Origin: Piscirickettsiaceae bacterium
Lineage (GTDB): Bacteria; Pseudomonadota; Gammaproteobacteria; Nitrosococcales; Methylophagaceae
Direction of reading: 5' to 3'
Assembly (NCBI GenBank): GCA_013215825.1
Contig: JABSQN010000001.1
Span: 388,874 to 452,873 of the forward strand
DNA length: 64,000 nt
Under the pieces are notes generated by a model. That model saw only the letters and a program-made list of their open reading frames with translations. It was not told where the DNA came from and made no database searches. The translations under genes were made by a program, and so were the position numbers. Each line of letters opens with the position of its first letter. The stretch's first letter is position 1. Positions 1 through 9,032 of the stretch are shown one piece after another.

Positions 1-726
1 GCGGTTGTGGCGGGTAAATTAGTGCCTTTTATGGCAATTAGTTATGTTCTAGCAGGCATTATTATTTTGGTGATGCATGCTTCATTACTCCCAGCAGCAT
101 TCGAGTTGATATTTACTCATGCCTTCACACCCGTTGCTGCAACAGGTGGCTTTGCCGGTGCGGCAGTTTGGGCAGCGATTCGCTTTGGTGTGGCACGAGG
201 CATATTCTCCAATGAAGCCGGCTTAGGCAGCGCGCCGATTGCTCATGCGGCGGCGAAAACAAATAGCCCAGTCAGACAAGGTACGGTTGCGATGATCGGC
301 ACATTCATTGATACCATCATTGTGTGTTCAATTACCGGCTTAGTGATTATCGTCTCAGGCGTATGGACCAGTGGAGAAACCGGGGCAAGTTTATCGTCAC
401 TGGCGTTTGAATCGGTATTACCAGGATTCGGTGGGGCAATAGTTTCAATAGGGCTGTGTGTATTTGCCTTCACCACCATTCTAGGTTGGAGTATTTATGG
501 TGAGAAATGTGTGGAATATTTATTTGGCACACGTTCAATCATGCCATTTCGTATCTTATGGGTTTTAGCCGTACCATTAGGTGCAGTGGCTAATCTATCT
601 TTCATTTGGCTGGTGGCTGATACGTTAAATGCCTTAATGGCACTGCCCAATTTGATTGCCTTATTATTACTTAGCCCTGTTGTGTTTAAGCTGACTCGTG
701 ACTATTTTAATAAGGTAGAAAATTAA
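1..726 (+). CDS. Sodium:alanine/glycine symporter (AGCS family), 5' truncated by window edge
   Basis: This is the C-terminal part, about 240 residues, of an inner-membrane sodium-coupled amino-acid carrier of the AGCS family, whose full length is usually about 450 residues. The reading frame is open to the left edge, so the true start lies outside the window. The family-typical stretch with FSNEAGLGSAPIAHAAA is present, followed by several hydrophobic helices (VAMIGTFIDTIIVCSITGL, GLCVFAFTTILGWSIYGEK). It imports alanine or glycine with Na+ in characterised members; the substrate here is not known. It converges on yaeQ, and the two stop codons overlap by 4 bp. Confidence 0.9.
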   Translation, partial: AVVAGKLVPFMAISYVLAGIIILVMHASLLPAAFELIFTHAFTPVAATGGFAGAAVWAAIRFGVARGIFSNEAGLGSAPIAHAAAKTNSPVRQGTVAMIGTFIDTIIVCSITGLVIIVSGVWTSGETGASLSSLAFESVLPGFGGAIVSIGLCVFAFTTILGWSIYGEKCVEYLFGTRSIMPFRILWVLAVPLGAVANLSFIWLVADTLNALMALPNLIALLLLSPVVFKLTRDYFNKVEN

Positions 727-1247
727 AGATTTTCTAAAGTAATGGTTAGATTTAAATCATCATTACTTAAATAAAGTTCGCCATCTTGAATCGTACATTG
801 TAATTGCATAGAACGCTGCACCATTGCATCAATGCCTTCTGCCTCGATATGGTAAACAGTCAGATTATTGAAGCGTTGAAATTTTTCTTTATTTTGCTGC
901 TGCCACACTTTGGCTTTGCCTTGATGATAAGTATAAATAATGACTTGTTTGGCTCTGCCGCAAGCCTTACGCACTCTTTTTTCATCAAGTTGACCAAAAT
1001 CAATCCAAAGATCAATTTCACCAGTGAGTGATTTTTGCCAAAGTTCAGCTTCATCATCACTATTCATTCCCTTAGTAAAACTCAGTTGTTCATTCGCATT
1101 GATCATAAAGGCTATTAGCCGAATCATAAAACGATAATTATTTTCTGAGGGATGTTGGGCGATGGTTAAATCATGGCTTTGGTAATAATGCCGATCCATA
1201 TCTGTAATATTGAGTGAAACTTTAACGATAGTGGAATTAATAGCCAT
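723..1247 (-). CDS. yaeQ: YaeQ family protein
   Basis: A 174-residue protein that matches the YaeQ family from its first residues: MAINSTIVKVSLNITDMDRH, then a YYQSHDLTIAQHPSE stretch. YaeQ has a PD-(D/E)XK nuclease-like fold and was first noted as a suppressor of RfaH loss, but its biochemical role is unsettled. The frame can be extended upstream to 1331, but that would overlap the NYN gene by 65 bp and the extra residues do not look like YaeQ, so the ATG at 1247 is preferred. It is the last gene of the leftward run that begins with cbbM, 19 bp behind the NYN gene. Confidence 0.88.
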   Translation of the reverse strand: MAINSTIVKVSLNITDMDRHYYQSHDLTIAQHPSENNYRFMIRLIAFMINANEQLSFTKGMNSDDEAELWQKSLTGEIDLWIDFGQLDEKRVRKACGRAKQVIIYTYHQGKAKVWQQQNKEKFQRFNNLTVYHIEAEGIDAMVQRSMQLQCTIQDGELYLSNDDLNLTITLENL

Positions 1248-1266
1248 AAGAAAGAGTACTCGGTAA

Positions 1267-1755
1267 TTAGCGTGCTGGTGGCGTAAGTAGTAGGTGTTTA
1301 TCGATCGGAATAAAGCGTGATGAAGCATCAATTAGAGATTTTGCTGTAAGTTGAGGTACGCCATAGACTTCAACCGTTACTTGATGTCTTTCTCGCATTT
1401 TAGTGGCTAATAAGTCAAAGTCACCATCACCTGAAACTAAAACAACGATATCTGAGTCTTGAGCATATTCAATAGCATCAAGGGTGATCCCTACATCCCA
1501 ATCGCCTTTTGCTGAACCATCGGATCGTTGGATAAAGGGTTTTAACTTTACCTCAAACCCAATCGCTCTCAATATGTTTTGAAATTGGCGTTGTTTTTCA
1601 TCGCCACGCTCGGTGGTGTAGGCGATAGCTTGTACTACTCGCCGATCTTTAGTCGCTTCTGCCCAGAACTTATTATAATCGAAATGACAGCGATAAGCCT
1701 GTCTGGTCGTGTAGTAAACATTTTGGACATCGACAAAGAGTGAAACTGTTTTCAA
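1267..1755 (-). CDS. NYN domain protein (LabA/DUF88 family)
   Basis: A 162-residue single-domain protein of the NYN (PIN-like) nuclease superfamily. Conserved acidic residues expected for metal binding are visible: D9 in LFVDVQN, the GDWDVGITLDA stretch and the VSGDGDFD motif in the second half. Members are thought to cleave or process RNA; LabA in cyanobacteria affects circadian output. The target here is unknown. It sits 9 bp after the haem protein gene and 19 bp before yaeQ, so it is probably cotranscribed with the end of the cbb run. Confidence 0.85.
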   Translation of the reverse strand: MKTVSLFVDVQNVYYTTRQAYRCHFDYNKFWAEATKDRRVVQAIAYTTERGDEKQRQFQNILRAIGFEVKLKPFIQRSDGSAKGDWDVGITLDAIEYAQDSDIVVLVSGDGDFDLLATKMRERHQVTVEVYGVPQLTAKSLIDASSRFIPIDKHLLLTPPAR

Positions 1756-1764
1756 TATTTCTTT

Positions 1765-2535
1765 CTATTCATCCAATAAGGCATCGCGATCATCACTATG
1801 TAGACGCGGCATGATCCACATTTCATACATAGATACGACCCACATAAAGGCGAAGGATAAGCCCATCATGCCACCACCGATAATCACCAACCATGCAAAG
1901 TTAGGGTTCAGCTTGGTCAGCCACCATGATGAAATATCAAGTAATAGGAAGATGTAGGGCATAACAATAACACTCGCTTTGAGGTATTTAGGAACGCCGG
2001 CAGCTAAGCTAAAGATTAGCCCAACAAACATAAAGATAAATGAGATACCAAACAGATGAATATGTGACACGCGAGCCAGTGATGAGAAGCTTGCACCTGT
2101 ATCGGTTTTGGCGCGTTCGACTACATTCTCAAATTTGGTGAAGTCTGGAATTGGAAGTCCGGAGTCTGCGTTGTGACACATAATACAGCTGGAATCCATA
2201 ATTTTACGAATACCGGTGTCATAAAACGCTTGTTCATTAGCCCCTTTGTGTACCCAGTTGATGATTTTTAGTCTATCTTCTTCTGGAGCCATCAATTGCA
2301 TTGAGCCGTTTAGTTTGGCTTCAATAACTGAGCCTGAACGTTTGCCATAGTAGCTGTATACAATATCATCAACCGACAAGCCCATTTCACCATCGGCAAG
2401 ACCATGGGTGAATTGGATTTGTACTATTGCCATCATATAACCGACGGCGACGACGACTAAATAGCCGGTAAATAGCGCTTTAAGTGCCAATCCTTGACTA
2501 CAAAGGTTAATTTTATGTGCTTCAAATGACGCCAT
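1765..2535 (-). CDS. Membrane-anchored monohaem c-type cytochrome-like protein
   Basis: A 256-residue protein with one N-terminal membrane segment (about residues 18-41), a periplasm-sized loop of about 115 residues, and three further helices (about 158-180, 186-206, 213-237). The loop ends with a single CxxCH haem c attachment site, CIMCH at residues 117-121. His158 and His160 lie at the start of helix 2 and could be further ligands. I do not recognise a named family. Position 19 bp downstream of a DUF4197 gene, and downstream of cbbMQO, suggests cotranscription with carbon fixation genes. An electron-transfer or redox-sensing role is inference only. Confidence 0.7.
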   Translation of the reverse strand: MASFEAHKINLCSQGLALKALFTGYLVVVAVGYMMAIVQIQFTHGLADGEMGLSVDDIVYSYYGKRSGSVIEAKLNGSMQLMAPEEDRLKIINWVHKGANEQAFYDTGIRKIMDSSCIMCHNADSGLPIPDFTKFENVVERAKTDTGASFSSLARVSHIHLFGISFIFMFVGLIFSLAAGVPKYLKASVIVMPYIFLLLDISSWWLTKLNPNFAWLVIIGGGMMGLSFAFMWVVSMYEMWIMPRLHSDDRDALLDE

Positions 2536-2554
2536 AATAGACTCTCTTTAATAT

Positions 2555-3325
2555 TTATTTTGTAAAAACTTGTTTTAACAATTCAGTGGTTCTTGCCGCG
2601 GGGTTATCACGAATCTTCTTTTCTTCAATGGCTATCATAGCAAATAAACCATTCAATGCCTGTTCGGTAACGTAAGCCGATAAATCTAGGTTAATATTTT
2701 CACCTACAAGAGGTATTGCCGCGACTTGTCCTGCTAAATCATTGTAGTATTTTGTAGTGCCGACTTGGTTGAGCGAATCAGTAATGGTTGGGCGAAATAA
2801 CTCGGTCAGTTGCGTGGTTGTTTTGTCTTTAAAGTATTGTGTGGCGGCATCATCATTACCTTGTAAGATTGCATTGGCATCTTCAATTGTCATGTCTTTA
2901 ATCGCACTGATAATGATATTTGTTGCTTCCGGTGCCGCTTTTTCGGCAGCATGATTCATACTTTGTTCAAATTGATCTGCTTGAGCGGATAAGCCAAATT
3001 GTCTCATTAAGTCACTGGCTTGTTTTAACTCAGGTGGCATGGCAATACGAATTAGTTCATTGGCAAGGTAGCCGTCTGCTTTGCTGACATTATCAATGGC
3101 TAGTCGTGTTCCTGTATCGAGGGCTTCTTTTAAACCAGAAATGATAGTGTTGGTATCTAAGCCCAAGCTTGAGGATATGGCATCGCTAGTCGTGCCTTCT
3201 GAGAACAGGCCGGATGCGGCATCGCCTATATCATCAAGAAAACTGCCCCAATCAGCAGAACTTGCTCCACTAAAAAGTGACGTTGCTAATAAGAGTGAAA
3301 GTGTTGCTTGATGCAGACGGTTCAT
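2555..3325 (-). CDS. DUF4197 family exported protein
   Basis: A 256-residue protein with a typical signal peptide (hydrophobic core SLLLATSLFSGASSA, predicted cleavage near residue 23), so the mature form should be periplasmic. The body is helical and matches the DUF4197 pattern as I remember it: GLKEALDTGTRLAIDNVSK, a central DAATQYFKDKT motif, and a C-terminal stretch ending in TELLKQVF. The function of the family is unknown. It follows cbbO by 13 bp and precedes the haem protein by 19 bp. Confidence 0.82.
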   Translation of the reverse strand: MNRLHQATLSLLLATSLFSGASSADWGSFLDDIGDAASGLFSEGTTSDAISSSLGLDTNTIISGLKEALDTGTRLAIDNVSKADGYLANELIRIAMPPELKQASDLMRQFGLSAQADQFEQSMNHAAEKAAPEATNIIISAIKDMTIEDANAILQGNDDAATQYFKDKTTTQLTELFRPTITDSLNQVGTTKYYNDLAGQVAAIPLVGENINLDLSAYVTEQALNGLFAMIAIEEKKIRDNPAARTTELLKQVFTK

Positions 3326-3338
3326 TTTAAATCCTTTT

Positions 3339-5594
3339 TTATTTTGTCAGGCTGGCAAAGAGTGCTGGTAGTTTCTCTGGTAGTTTGTCGACATTATCAA
3401 TCACCATATGTTGATTGCCAAATATATCTTTTACATAGTCATCAGCATGAGGATCTAAGGTGATGCAATAGCTATAAATACCTTTCTGATCGAGTTCTTG
3501 TACTGCTTTATGAGTATCTTCGATTAAGAGGCGTTCATCATCAACATCAATATCAGCAGGTTCACCATCGGTGAGAATAAGCAGTAGTTTTTTATCAGCT
3601 TTTTGAGCTTCAAGATAATGGGCTGCATGGCGCATTGCCGCGCCCATACGGGTTGAATAAGCGGCTTTAAGCCCTGCTACTCGCCCTTTAACTTCATCAT
3701 TCCATGGTTCACTAAAACCTTTAATATGATGGTAACGCACATCATGGCGAGTATTAGAATGAAAACCAGCGATGGCAAATTTATCACCTAATTGTTCTAT
3801 AGACCACGATAATAGCGATACTGATTCTTGGCATAACTCTAAAATGCTTTGGCTGGAACCTTGTGGAATATCATTAGTTGATTCTGATAAGTCGAGCAAT
3901 AACATCACGGCGATATCGCGCCCATCATGCCGGTGGCTCATATTGATGCGTGTATCGGGTTGGCTACCACTTTTTAAATCAATTAATGAGCGAATAGCGA
4001 TATCGAGATCAAGTTCAGAGCCTTCTTCCTGATAGCGAATACGCACTGTATTTTGTGGTTTAAGTAATTCTAATATTCGTTTAAGTCGTTTTAATACCGC
4101 ACTATGTTTATTTAATAAGGCATCAATATCACTGGCATTACCGGTGGGATGTAAGGCTTCATAAACACTAACCCAATCTGGACGATAGCTTTGGGTATGA
4201 TAATCCCATTCTGGATAATGACGTGGCGGTAAGCCTTGATGTTCATCTTCCTCGTTCTGCTTTTTACGATGCTCATCAAACAATTCTTCTTCATCACCTT
4301 CTTCGATAAAGGTCCACATATGGCGATTATCATCACGATAGTCAATTTCAGTATTATCAAAAAAGACATTAGCGAGTTGGTCGCTTTGGATACGTGTTCG
4401 AGCAACATAGGATAAGCCGATACCGGCAATTTCTTTGGTACTCGATTCGCCTTCAGCCATGGCGGTGTAGAAGTGTTCTACAAATTCAAGTAAGTCTGGA
4501 TCGCTATAACCATGGTCAGGATCTAATAGCGCCAATGACAGCATAGCAAGACGGTGGCGGAGACAAGACTGTATTTCAGGATCACAGGCGCCTTCAATAG
4601 GGCGTGGGTGCAATTGAATAAACAGTTGGCGTAATCCTGGATATTGTTGAATGGCCAAATATTCGACGCGAGCATCTTCAATAAATTCTACCGCTAAGCG
4701 TTGAAAGGGACTGTAATTATCAGCAATGATAGGACGCGTCCATCGTTGATGTGCCGCCATATGCGCTAAGGTTGCACGGTAACGATCTATGCCCTTTACA
4801 TTATTAATATCATCATAAACATCAGGAATGCGTAAACCTAAACTATCAAAATAAGGTTGTGGTTTACGTAATTCATCAAAGCCTAAGGAGTAGGGCACCA
4901 GTTGTGGATCATCATTCCATAAGGCTTGCATATATAAAGAGAGTTGGCGTTCATGATCATAAAATAAGGTACCATGCCGTTCTCTTTGCATAATGGCAAG
5001 GCTGTCAGCAGATTGCAGGGTGAAAAAATCTCGTTGACGTTCTGGGTGGTTATTATAAAAACGTATCCCATAATCAATCCAGTTTTTTAAGCCTGAAAGT
5101 GATAGTTGCCCAATAAGATAAGGCATTTTTGCCAATAAGTCCGATACGCTAGGGCTGGGTATGGTGGCATGGTGACCATGAATAGAAATAGACGTCGCTT
5201 CCATCATGTTAAAGATGAGATCAAAATATTTTTCTAGGGCAGTAATATCACCTAAGCGACGAGTAACGGGTGGCAATGTTTGCAAGAAAACGGGGATAGC
5301 TTTGCCGTTAATGGTACGAGAAATTTTCCATACCATTTGAGAGACGACATTCAATACTTCTTCGCCAAGATGTTCGGCCATGGTCGGCATGTCTTCTAAA
5401 TAACTTAATACGGGCTCAACACCGCGACCAATGGAACAGATTAGTGAAGCACCGGCAAGGTAATCCTCGACTCCTTGTTCTGAAAGTAAGGCACTTGCCT
5501 CTTCCATACAATCATCAAAGATGGGATCAATTTGATCAAAGCCACATTTTAGCTTTCCGCGATAAGGACTCTCTGAAATTTTAGTTTCACTCAT
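3339..5594 (-). CDS. cbbO: RuBisCO activase adaptor CbbO (VWA domain)
   Basis: A 751-residue protein that partners CbbQ in RuBisCO activation. In characterised systems a hexamer of CbbQ carries one CbbO, which contacts RuBisCO and couples ATP hydrolysis to release of inhibitory sugar phosphates. The long N-terminal part is NorD/CbbO-like. The C-terminal von Willebrand A domain has a complete MIDAS metal site: DLSES at about residue 560, a Thr in AYSTRMG, and an Asp in ILTDGEPAD. It starts 19 bp downstream of cbbQ on the same strand. Antisense open frames inside it are shadows. Confidence 0.93.
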   Translation of the reverse strand: MSETKISESPYRGKLKCGFDQIDPIFDDCMEEASALLSEQGVEDYLAGASLICSIGRGVEPVLSYLEDMPTMAEHLGEEVLNVVSQMVWKISRTINGKAIPVFLQTLPPVTRRLGDITALEKYFDLIFNMMEATSISIHGHHATIPSPSVSDLLAKMPYLIGQLSLSGLKNWIDYGIRFYNNHPERQRDFFTLQSADSLAIMQRERHGTLFYDHERQLSLYMQALWNDDPQLVPYSLGFDELRKPQPYFDSLGLRIPDVYDDINNVKGIDRYRATLAHMAAHQRWTRPIIADNYSPFQRLAVEFIEDARVEYLAIQQYPGLRQLFIQLHPRPIEGACDPEIQSCLRHRLAMLSLALLDPDHGYSDPDLLEFVEHFYTAMAEGESSTKEIAGIGLSYVARTRIQSDQLANVFFDNTEIDYRDDNRHMWTFIEEGDEEELFDEHRKKQNEEDEHQGLPPRHYPEWDYHTQSYRPDWVSVYEALHPTGNASDIDALLNKHSAVLKRLKRILELLKPQNTVRIRYQEEGSELDLDIAIRSLIDLKSGSQPDTRINMSHRHDGRDIAVMLLLDLSESTNDIPQGSSQSILELCQESVSLLSWSIEQLGDKFAIAGFHSNTRHDVRYHHIKGFSEPWNDEVKGRVAGLKAAYSTRMGAAMRHAAHYLEAQKADKKLLLILTDGEPADIDVDDERLLIEDTHKAVQELDQKGIYSYCITLDPHADDYVKDIFGNQHMVIDNVDKLPEKLPALFASLTK

Positions 5595-5613
5595 TTAGTG
5601 AAATCTCTTTAAA

Positions 5614-6417
5614 TTAGGCAAAAATGGCATTGATGGCGTGATCTAATGTGTCACGAATATCAGCATCATCGGTAATAGGGCGTACTAATGCCATTTTACA
5701 TGCTGCTTTAGCCTCTATGCCCTGTTTCATCAATGAGGCGGCATAGGTCAATAACCGTGTTGAAATACCTTCATCAAGGCCGTGACCTTTTAGGTTACGT
5801 GCCGTGGTCGCCACTTTAATAAGTTTATCGGCTAGATCGGCTTCGATGCCACTTTCTTTTTGTAAAATAATTGATTCAATATCAGCAGATGGATAATCAA
5901 ATTCAAAGGCAGTGAACCGTTGTTTAGTAGATTGTTTTAAGTCTTTCATTAGACTTTGATAACCGGGATTATACGAAATGACTAATTGAAAATCAGGATG
6001 CGCAGCAAGTAATTCACCCTTTTTATCTAAGGGTAAGACACGACGATGATCGGTTAAAGGATGAATAACTACAGTGGTATCTTGGCGGGCTTCGACAATT
6101 TCATCAAGATAACAAATTGCTCCAATACGTGCGGCAATGGTTAACGGCCCATCCAACCAACGTGTGCCATTGGCATCTAATAGATAACGACCCACTAAAT
6201 CAGAAGCGGTCATATCTTCATTACATGCGACAGTAATTAAAGGCTTGCCTAATTTCCATGCCATATGTTCGATAAAACGTGATTTACCACAACCGGTTGG
6301 ACCTTTGACCATGACAGGCAAGCGGGCGTTATATGCCGCAGTGTAGAGTTCAACTTCATCACTCTGAACTTGGTAGAAAGGTTCTTCTTTGATTAAGTAT
6401 TGGCTAGTATCTGTCAT
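5614..6417 (-). CDS. cbbQ: RuBisCO activase AAA+ ATPase CbbQ
   Basis: A 267-residue MoxR-type AAA+ ATPase. Walker A is GPTGCGKS at residues 39-46 and Walker B is AICYLDEIVEA. The C-terminal helical lid region (DEGISTRLLTYAASL) is typical of CbbQ/NirQ/NorQ proteins. Its place between cbbM and cbbO makes the CbbQ assignment firm rather than NorQ. With CbbO it remodels inhibited RuBisCO. It lies 169 bp after cbbM, and a strong hairpin sits in that gap (6537-6560), so its expression may be lower than that of cbbM. Confidence 0.94.
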   Translation of the reverse strand: MTDTSQYLIKEEPFYQVQSDEVELYTAAYNARLPVMVKGPTGCGKSRFIEHMAWKLGKPLITVACNEDMTASDLVGRYLLDANGTRWLDGPLTIAARIGAICYLDEIVEARQDTTVVIHPLTDHRRVLPLDKKGELLAAHPDFQLVISYNPGYQSLMKDLKQSTKQRFTAFEFDYPSADIESIILQKESGIEADLADKLIKVATTARNLKGHGLDEGISTRLLTYAASLMKQGIEAKAACKMALVRPITDDADIRDTLDHAINAIFA

Positions 6418-6536
6418 GGTATTGGCTTCTTGAATTGAAGAAAGGATTTAGCAAAAAAAACAGCGGCGTTATCGAGCTGATTTTTTTGCTGAATAGTTTC
6501 GAGATTAAGGAAGGGATGGGTTGGAAAATTGATAAA

Positions 6537-6560
6537 TCCCCGCTACGAAAATAGCGGGGA
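6537..6560 (-). terminator. Hairpin between cbbM and cbbQ (partial terminator or mRNA stabiliser)
   Basis: A perfect 9-bp GC-rich stem, TCCCCGCTA with TAGCGGGGA, closes a 6-base loop 27 bp beyond the cbbM stop codon. On the minus strand it is followed by ATTTATC rather than a clean T run, so it is more likely a leaky terminator or a 3'-end stabiliser for the abundant cbbM message than a full stop. Confidence 0.6.
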
Positions 6561-6586
6561 ATATCATTTAACTTTTGTGCTTAGGC

Positions 6587-7969
6587 TTACTTATGTACGC
6601 CTAATTTTTCACGCCATCCTGGGAAGATTTTATCAGCATCGCCAGGGAATGATTCGAAGGCACGAGCAAATTCACGATGCTCTTTAGCAAATTCGATAGG
6701 ATCTGCACCTTGTTTCCAACATTCAAATGCTTGACGTAATGATGTTGCACCAGCCGCAGGGCTATCAATATGTCCATAAGCACCACCACCAGAAGTATTG
6801 ATAACGTTACCGTGACCTAGATTTTCGAAGAAACCAGGTAAACGTAATGCATTCATACCACCAGAGATGATTGGTGTTGTTGGTTTCATTCCGTACCATT
6901 CTTGGTGGAAGAAAGGACCATCAGCACTATCACGTTCGATCATATAGGCGATGATACGATCATCAGAACCACCTTCCATTTTACCGAAGCCCATTGTGCC
7001 CACGTGGATACCAGAAGCACCCATAAGACGTGAAAGCTTAGCTAAAACAAAGGCGTTATAACCACGAACAGAAGAAGGCGATGTAACCGCACCATGGCCT
7101 GCACGATGATAATGTAAATATTGACCTGGGTAGTTACGGCGAGCAGTTGTCACCATACCTGGACCACCGACATAACCATCTACTAAGAAGGCAACTTTAT
7201 CAGCATCTGGACCAAATGCTTCTAGAATGAAGTCAGCACGAGCACACATTTCGTGGTGATCATCGGCTGTGATGTTTGCAGAGAATAATTTAGCTTCACC
7301 TGTTTCATCTTGCGCACGCTTCATTGCGTCAACAACCAATGGAATTACTTTTTTCATTGGACAGAAAACTTGGTTACCTTGTGGTTCATCATTTTTGATG
7401 AAATCACCACCTAACCAAAATTGGTATGCTGCTTCTGCAAAAGGTTCTGGACGTAAGCCTAATTTGGGCTTAATGATAGTACCAGCGATATAGCCACCAT
7501 CTTTTAATGGACGACCTAATACACGCCACATATCAGAAATATCTTTTGAAGGACCATCAAATAATTGCAACATACGAGGTGGCACATAGAAATCTTGCAT
7601 TTGAGCACATTGCACATCGCCCATGCCTTGGTTATTACCAATAGCAAGTGTTAGGAATGATACGACCATATTGCGACCATCAATGAGGTTACGGTCAAAT
7701 AAATCATTAGGGTAAGCGATTTTCATGGTGCCGTTAGCTTCATCAATCTCATAGACCATTGCATCGAGATTTTTGGTGAAGTCATCGGTGGTTGAAACTT
7801 CAACATTGGTGCCAGTTGAAGACTCAGCAGCGAAATGAGCGGCTGTTTCTAAGTAGCCACCAAACCCCGGCATTGGCGTCATGGTGTAAGCGACAAGCAT
7901 ATGTTCGCCGTTGGAAATCAGATCTTCTTCTTTTAAACTAAGATCAGCGTAACGTGATGATTGATCCAT
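6587..7969 (-). CDS. cbbM: Ribulose-1,5-bisphosphate carboxylase, form II
   Basis: A 460-residue RuBisCO large subunit of form II, which works without small subunits in the Calvin-Benson-Bassham cycle. Catalytic elements are intact: K167 in GTIIKPKLG, the carbamylated K192 with D194 and E195 in [10 protein letters not shown], and loop-6 K330 in [11 protein letters not shown]. The length equals that of known form II enzymes. A ribosome site AAGAAGG lies 9 bases before the ATG. No form I genes or carboxysome genes accompany it, and form II enzymes generally suit high-CO2, low-O2 settings. Divergent cbbR and a LysR-type box upstream point to CbbR control. Confidence 0.98.
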   Translation of the reverse strand: MDQSSRYADLSLKEEDLISNGEHMLVAYTMTPMPGFGGYLETAAHFAAESSTGTNVEVSTTDDFTKNLDAMVYEIDEANGTMKIAYPNDLFDRNLIDGRNMVVSFLTLAIGNNQGMGDVQCAQMQDFYVPPRMLQLFDGPSKDISDMWRVLGRPLKDGGYIAGTIIKPKLGLRPEPFAEAAYQFWLGGDFIKNDEPQGNQVFCPMKKVIPLVVDAMKRAQDETGEAKLFSANITADDHHEMCARADFILEAFGPDADKVAFLVDGYVGGPGMVTTARRNYPGQYLHYHRAGHGAVTSPSSVRGYNAFVLAKLSRLMGASGIHVGTMGFGKMEGGSDDRIIAYMIERDSADGPFFHQEWYGMKPTTPIISGGMNALRLPGFFENLGHGNVINTSGGGAYGHIDSPAAGATSLRQAFECWKQGADPIEFAKEHREFARAFESFPGDADKIFPGWREKLGVHK

Positions 7970-8050
7970 AATATAACCTTCTTTAATTTAAGAGTTTTGT
8001 AGGAAAGTATTGCGTAACGTTTTTTTTAACGTGTATGGAGTGTATGACAT

Positions 8051-8105
8051 TTTTAGTATAAATAAAACTCAAATGTTTTGATTTTAACTATAAGAAAAAC
8101 TTATA
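8051..8105. promoter_or_regulatory. Candidate CbbR operator and cbbM promoter
   Basis: The cbbM-cbbR gap holds a perfect 17-bp inverted repeat at 8089-8105 (TATAAG, five A, CTTATA) with the T-N11-A form of LysR-type sites. A weaker inverted repeat (TTTTAGT, nine bases, ACTCAAA; one mismatch) lies at 8051-8073. A minus-strand TATACT (-10 candidate for cbbM) occupies 8055-8060, so the perfect repeat would sit about 50 bp upstream of the cbbM start site, as expected for a LysR activator. It is also only 9 bp before the cbbR ATG, which fits autoregulation. The -35 is poor, as in activated promoters. Confidence 0.55.
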
Positions 8106-8114
8106 ATAAATGAC

Positions 8115-9032
8115 ATGAACATAACAATACGTCAATTTAAGATATTTGAAGCGGTTGCATTACATTTGAGCTATACCCGTGCAGCGAAATTACTGTATCT
8201 CAGCCAACCCGCCGTATCTATGCAAATCAAACAGTTAGAGTCCGAGGTGGGTTTATCATTATTTGAACGATTAGGTAAAAAACTATTCCTTACTGAGGCG
8301 GGTGAAGAGCTACTTGTTTATGCACGACATATTTCGCATCAATTACTTGAGCTTGATGATGTGATGGATGAATTGCGCGGCAGTGACCGTGGTCGATTAA
8401 CCATTGCTGTAGCAACAACGGCAAACTATTTTGCTTTGAAGTTGTTAGGTGAGTTTTATAAACAGTTTTCAGGTACAAATATTAGTTTGGATGTGACAAA
8501 TCGTGAAAGTTTATTAAACCACCTTAATAATAATACGGTGGATATGGTGATTATGGGGCAGCCACCTGAGAATATGGACGTTGAAGCAACGTCATTTTTG
8601 GATAATCCTTTGGTTGTCATTGCACCTAAAAGTCATGAATTGGTGGGGCAGAAGTCGATTCCTTTATCGGTATTACAGCAAGAAACGTTTATTATGCGTG
8701 AACATGGCTCTGGTACACGTATCGCGATGGAACGATTTTTTGAACAAAGTGGTTATAGTATTAGTTCGGTGATGGAAATGAGCAGTAACGAAGCTATTAA
8801 TCAGGCTGTTGAAGCGGGATTGGGCTTGGGAATAGTATCCCGACATACATTAGAGTTGGAATTGGCATTAGGGCGATTGATAATACTTAATGTTGAGTCA
8901 TTTCCCATTATGCGACATTGGTATTTGGTTCATCGCCGAGGTAAGAGATTGACAGCATTGATGTCAGCATTTAAGCAACTGGTTATTGATGATACTAGCC
9001 GAATTTTAGGGGTAACTGATTCAAAGTCCTAG
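8115..9032 (+). CDS. cbbR: LysR-type regulator CbbR of the cbb operon
   Basis: A 305-residue LysR-family transcription factor. The N-terminal winged helix-turn-helix spans about residues 3-60 (FEAVALHLSYTRAAKLLYLS, then QPAVSMQIKQLE) and the rest is a LysR substrate-binding domain. Divergent placement beside cbbM and resemblance to CbbR proteins support the assignment. CbbR activates CO2-fixation genes in response to metabolites such as RuBP or NADPH in studied bacteria. Its 3' end overlaps the convergent FMN-fold gene by 12 bp. Confidence 0.93.
   Translation: MNITIRQFKIFEAVALHLSYTRAAKLLYLSQPAVSMQIKQLESEVGLSLFERLGKKLFLTEAGEELLVYARHISHQLLELDDVMDELRGSDRGRLTIAVATTANYFALKLLGEFYKQFSGTNISLDVTNRESLLNHLNNNTVDMVIMGQPPENMDVEATSFLDNPLVVIAPKSHELVGQKSIPLSVLQQETFIMREHGSGTRIAMERFFEQSGYSISSVMEMSSNEAINQAVEAGLGLGIVSRHTLELELALGRLIILNVESFPIMRHWYLVHRRGKRLTALMSAFKQLVIDDTSRILGVTDSKS

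Noticed and set aside
3772-5077. Several open frames on both strands inside cbbO
   Set aside because: All are contained in the 751-codon cbbO frame, whose MIDAS motifs are clear.
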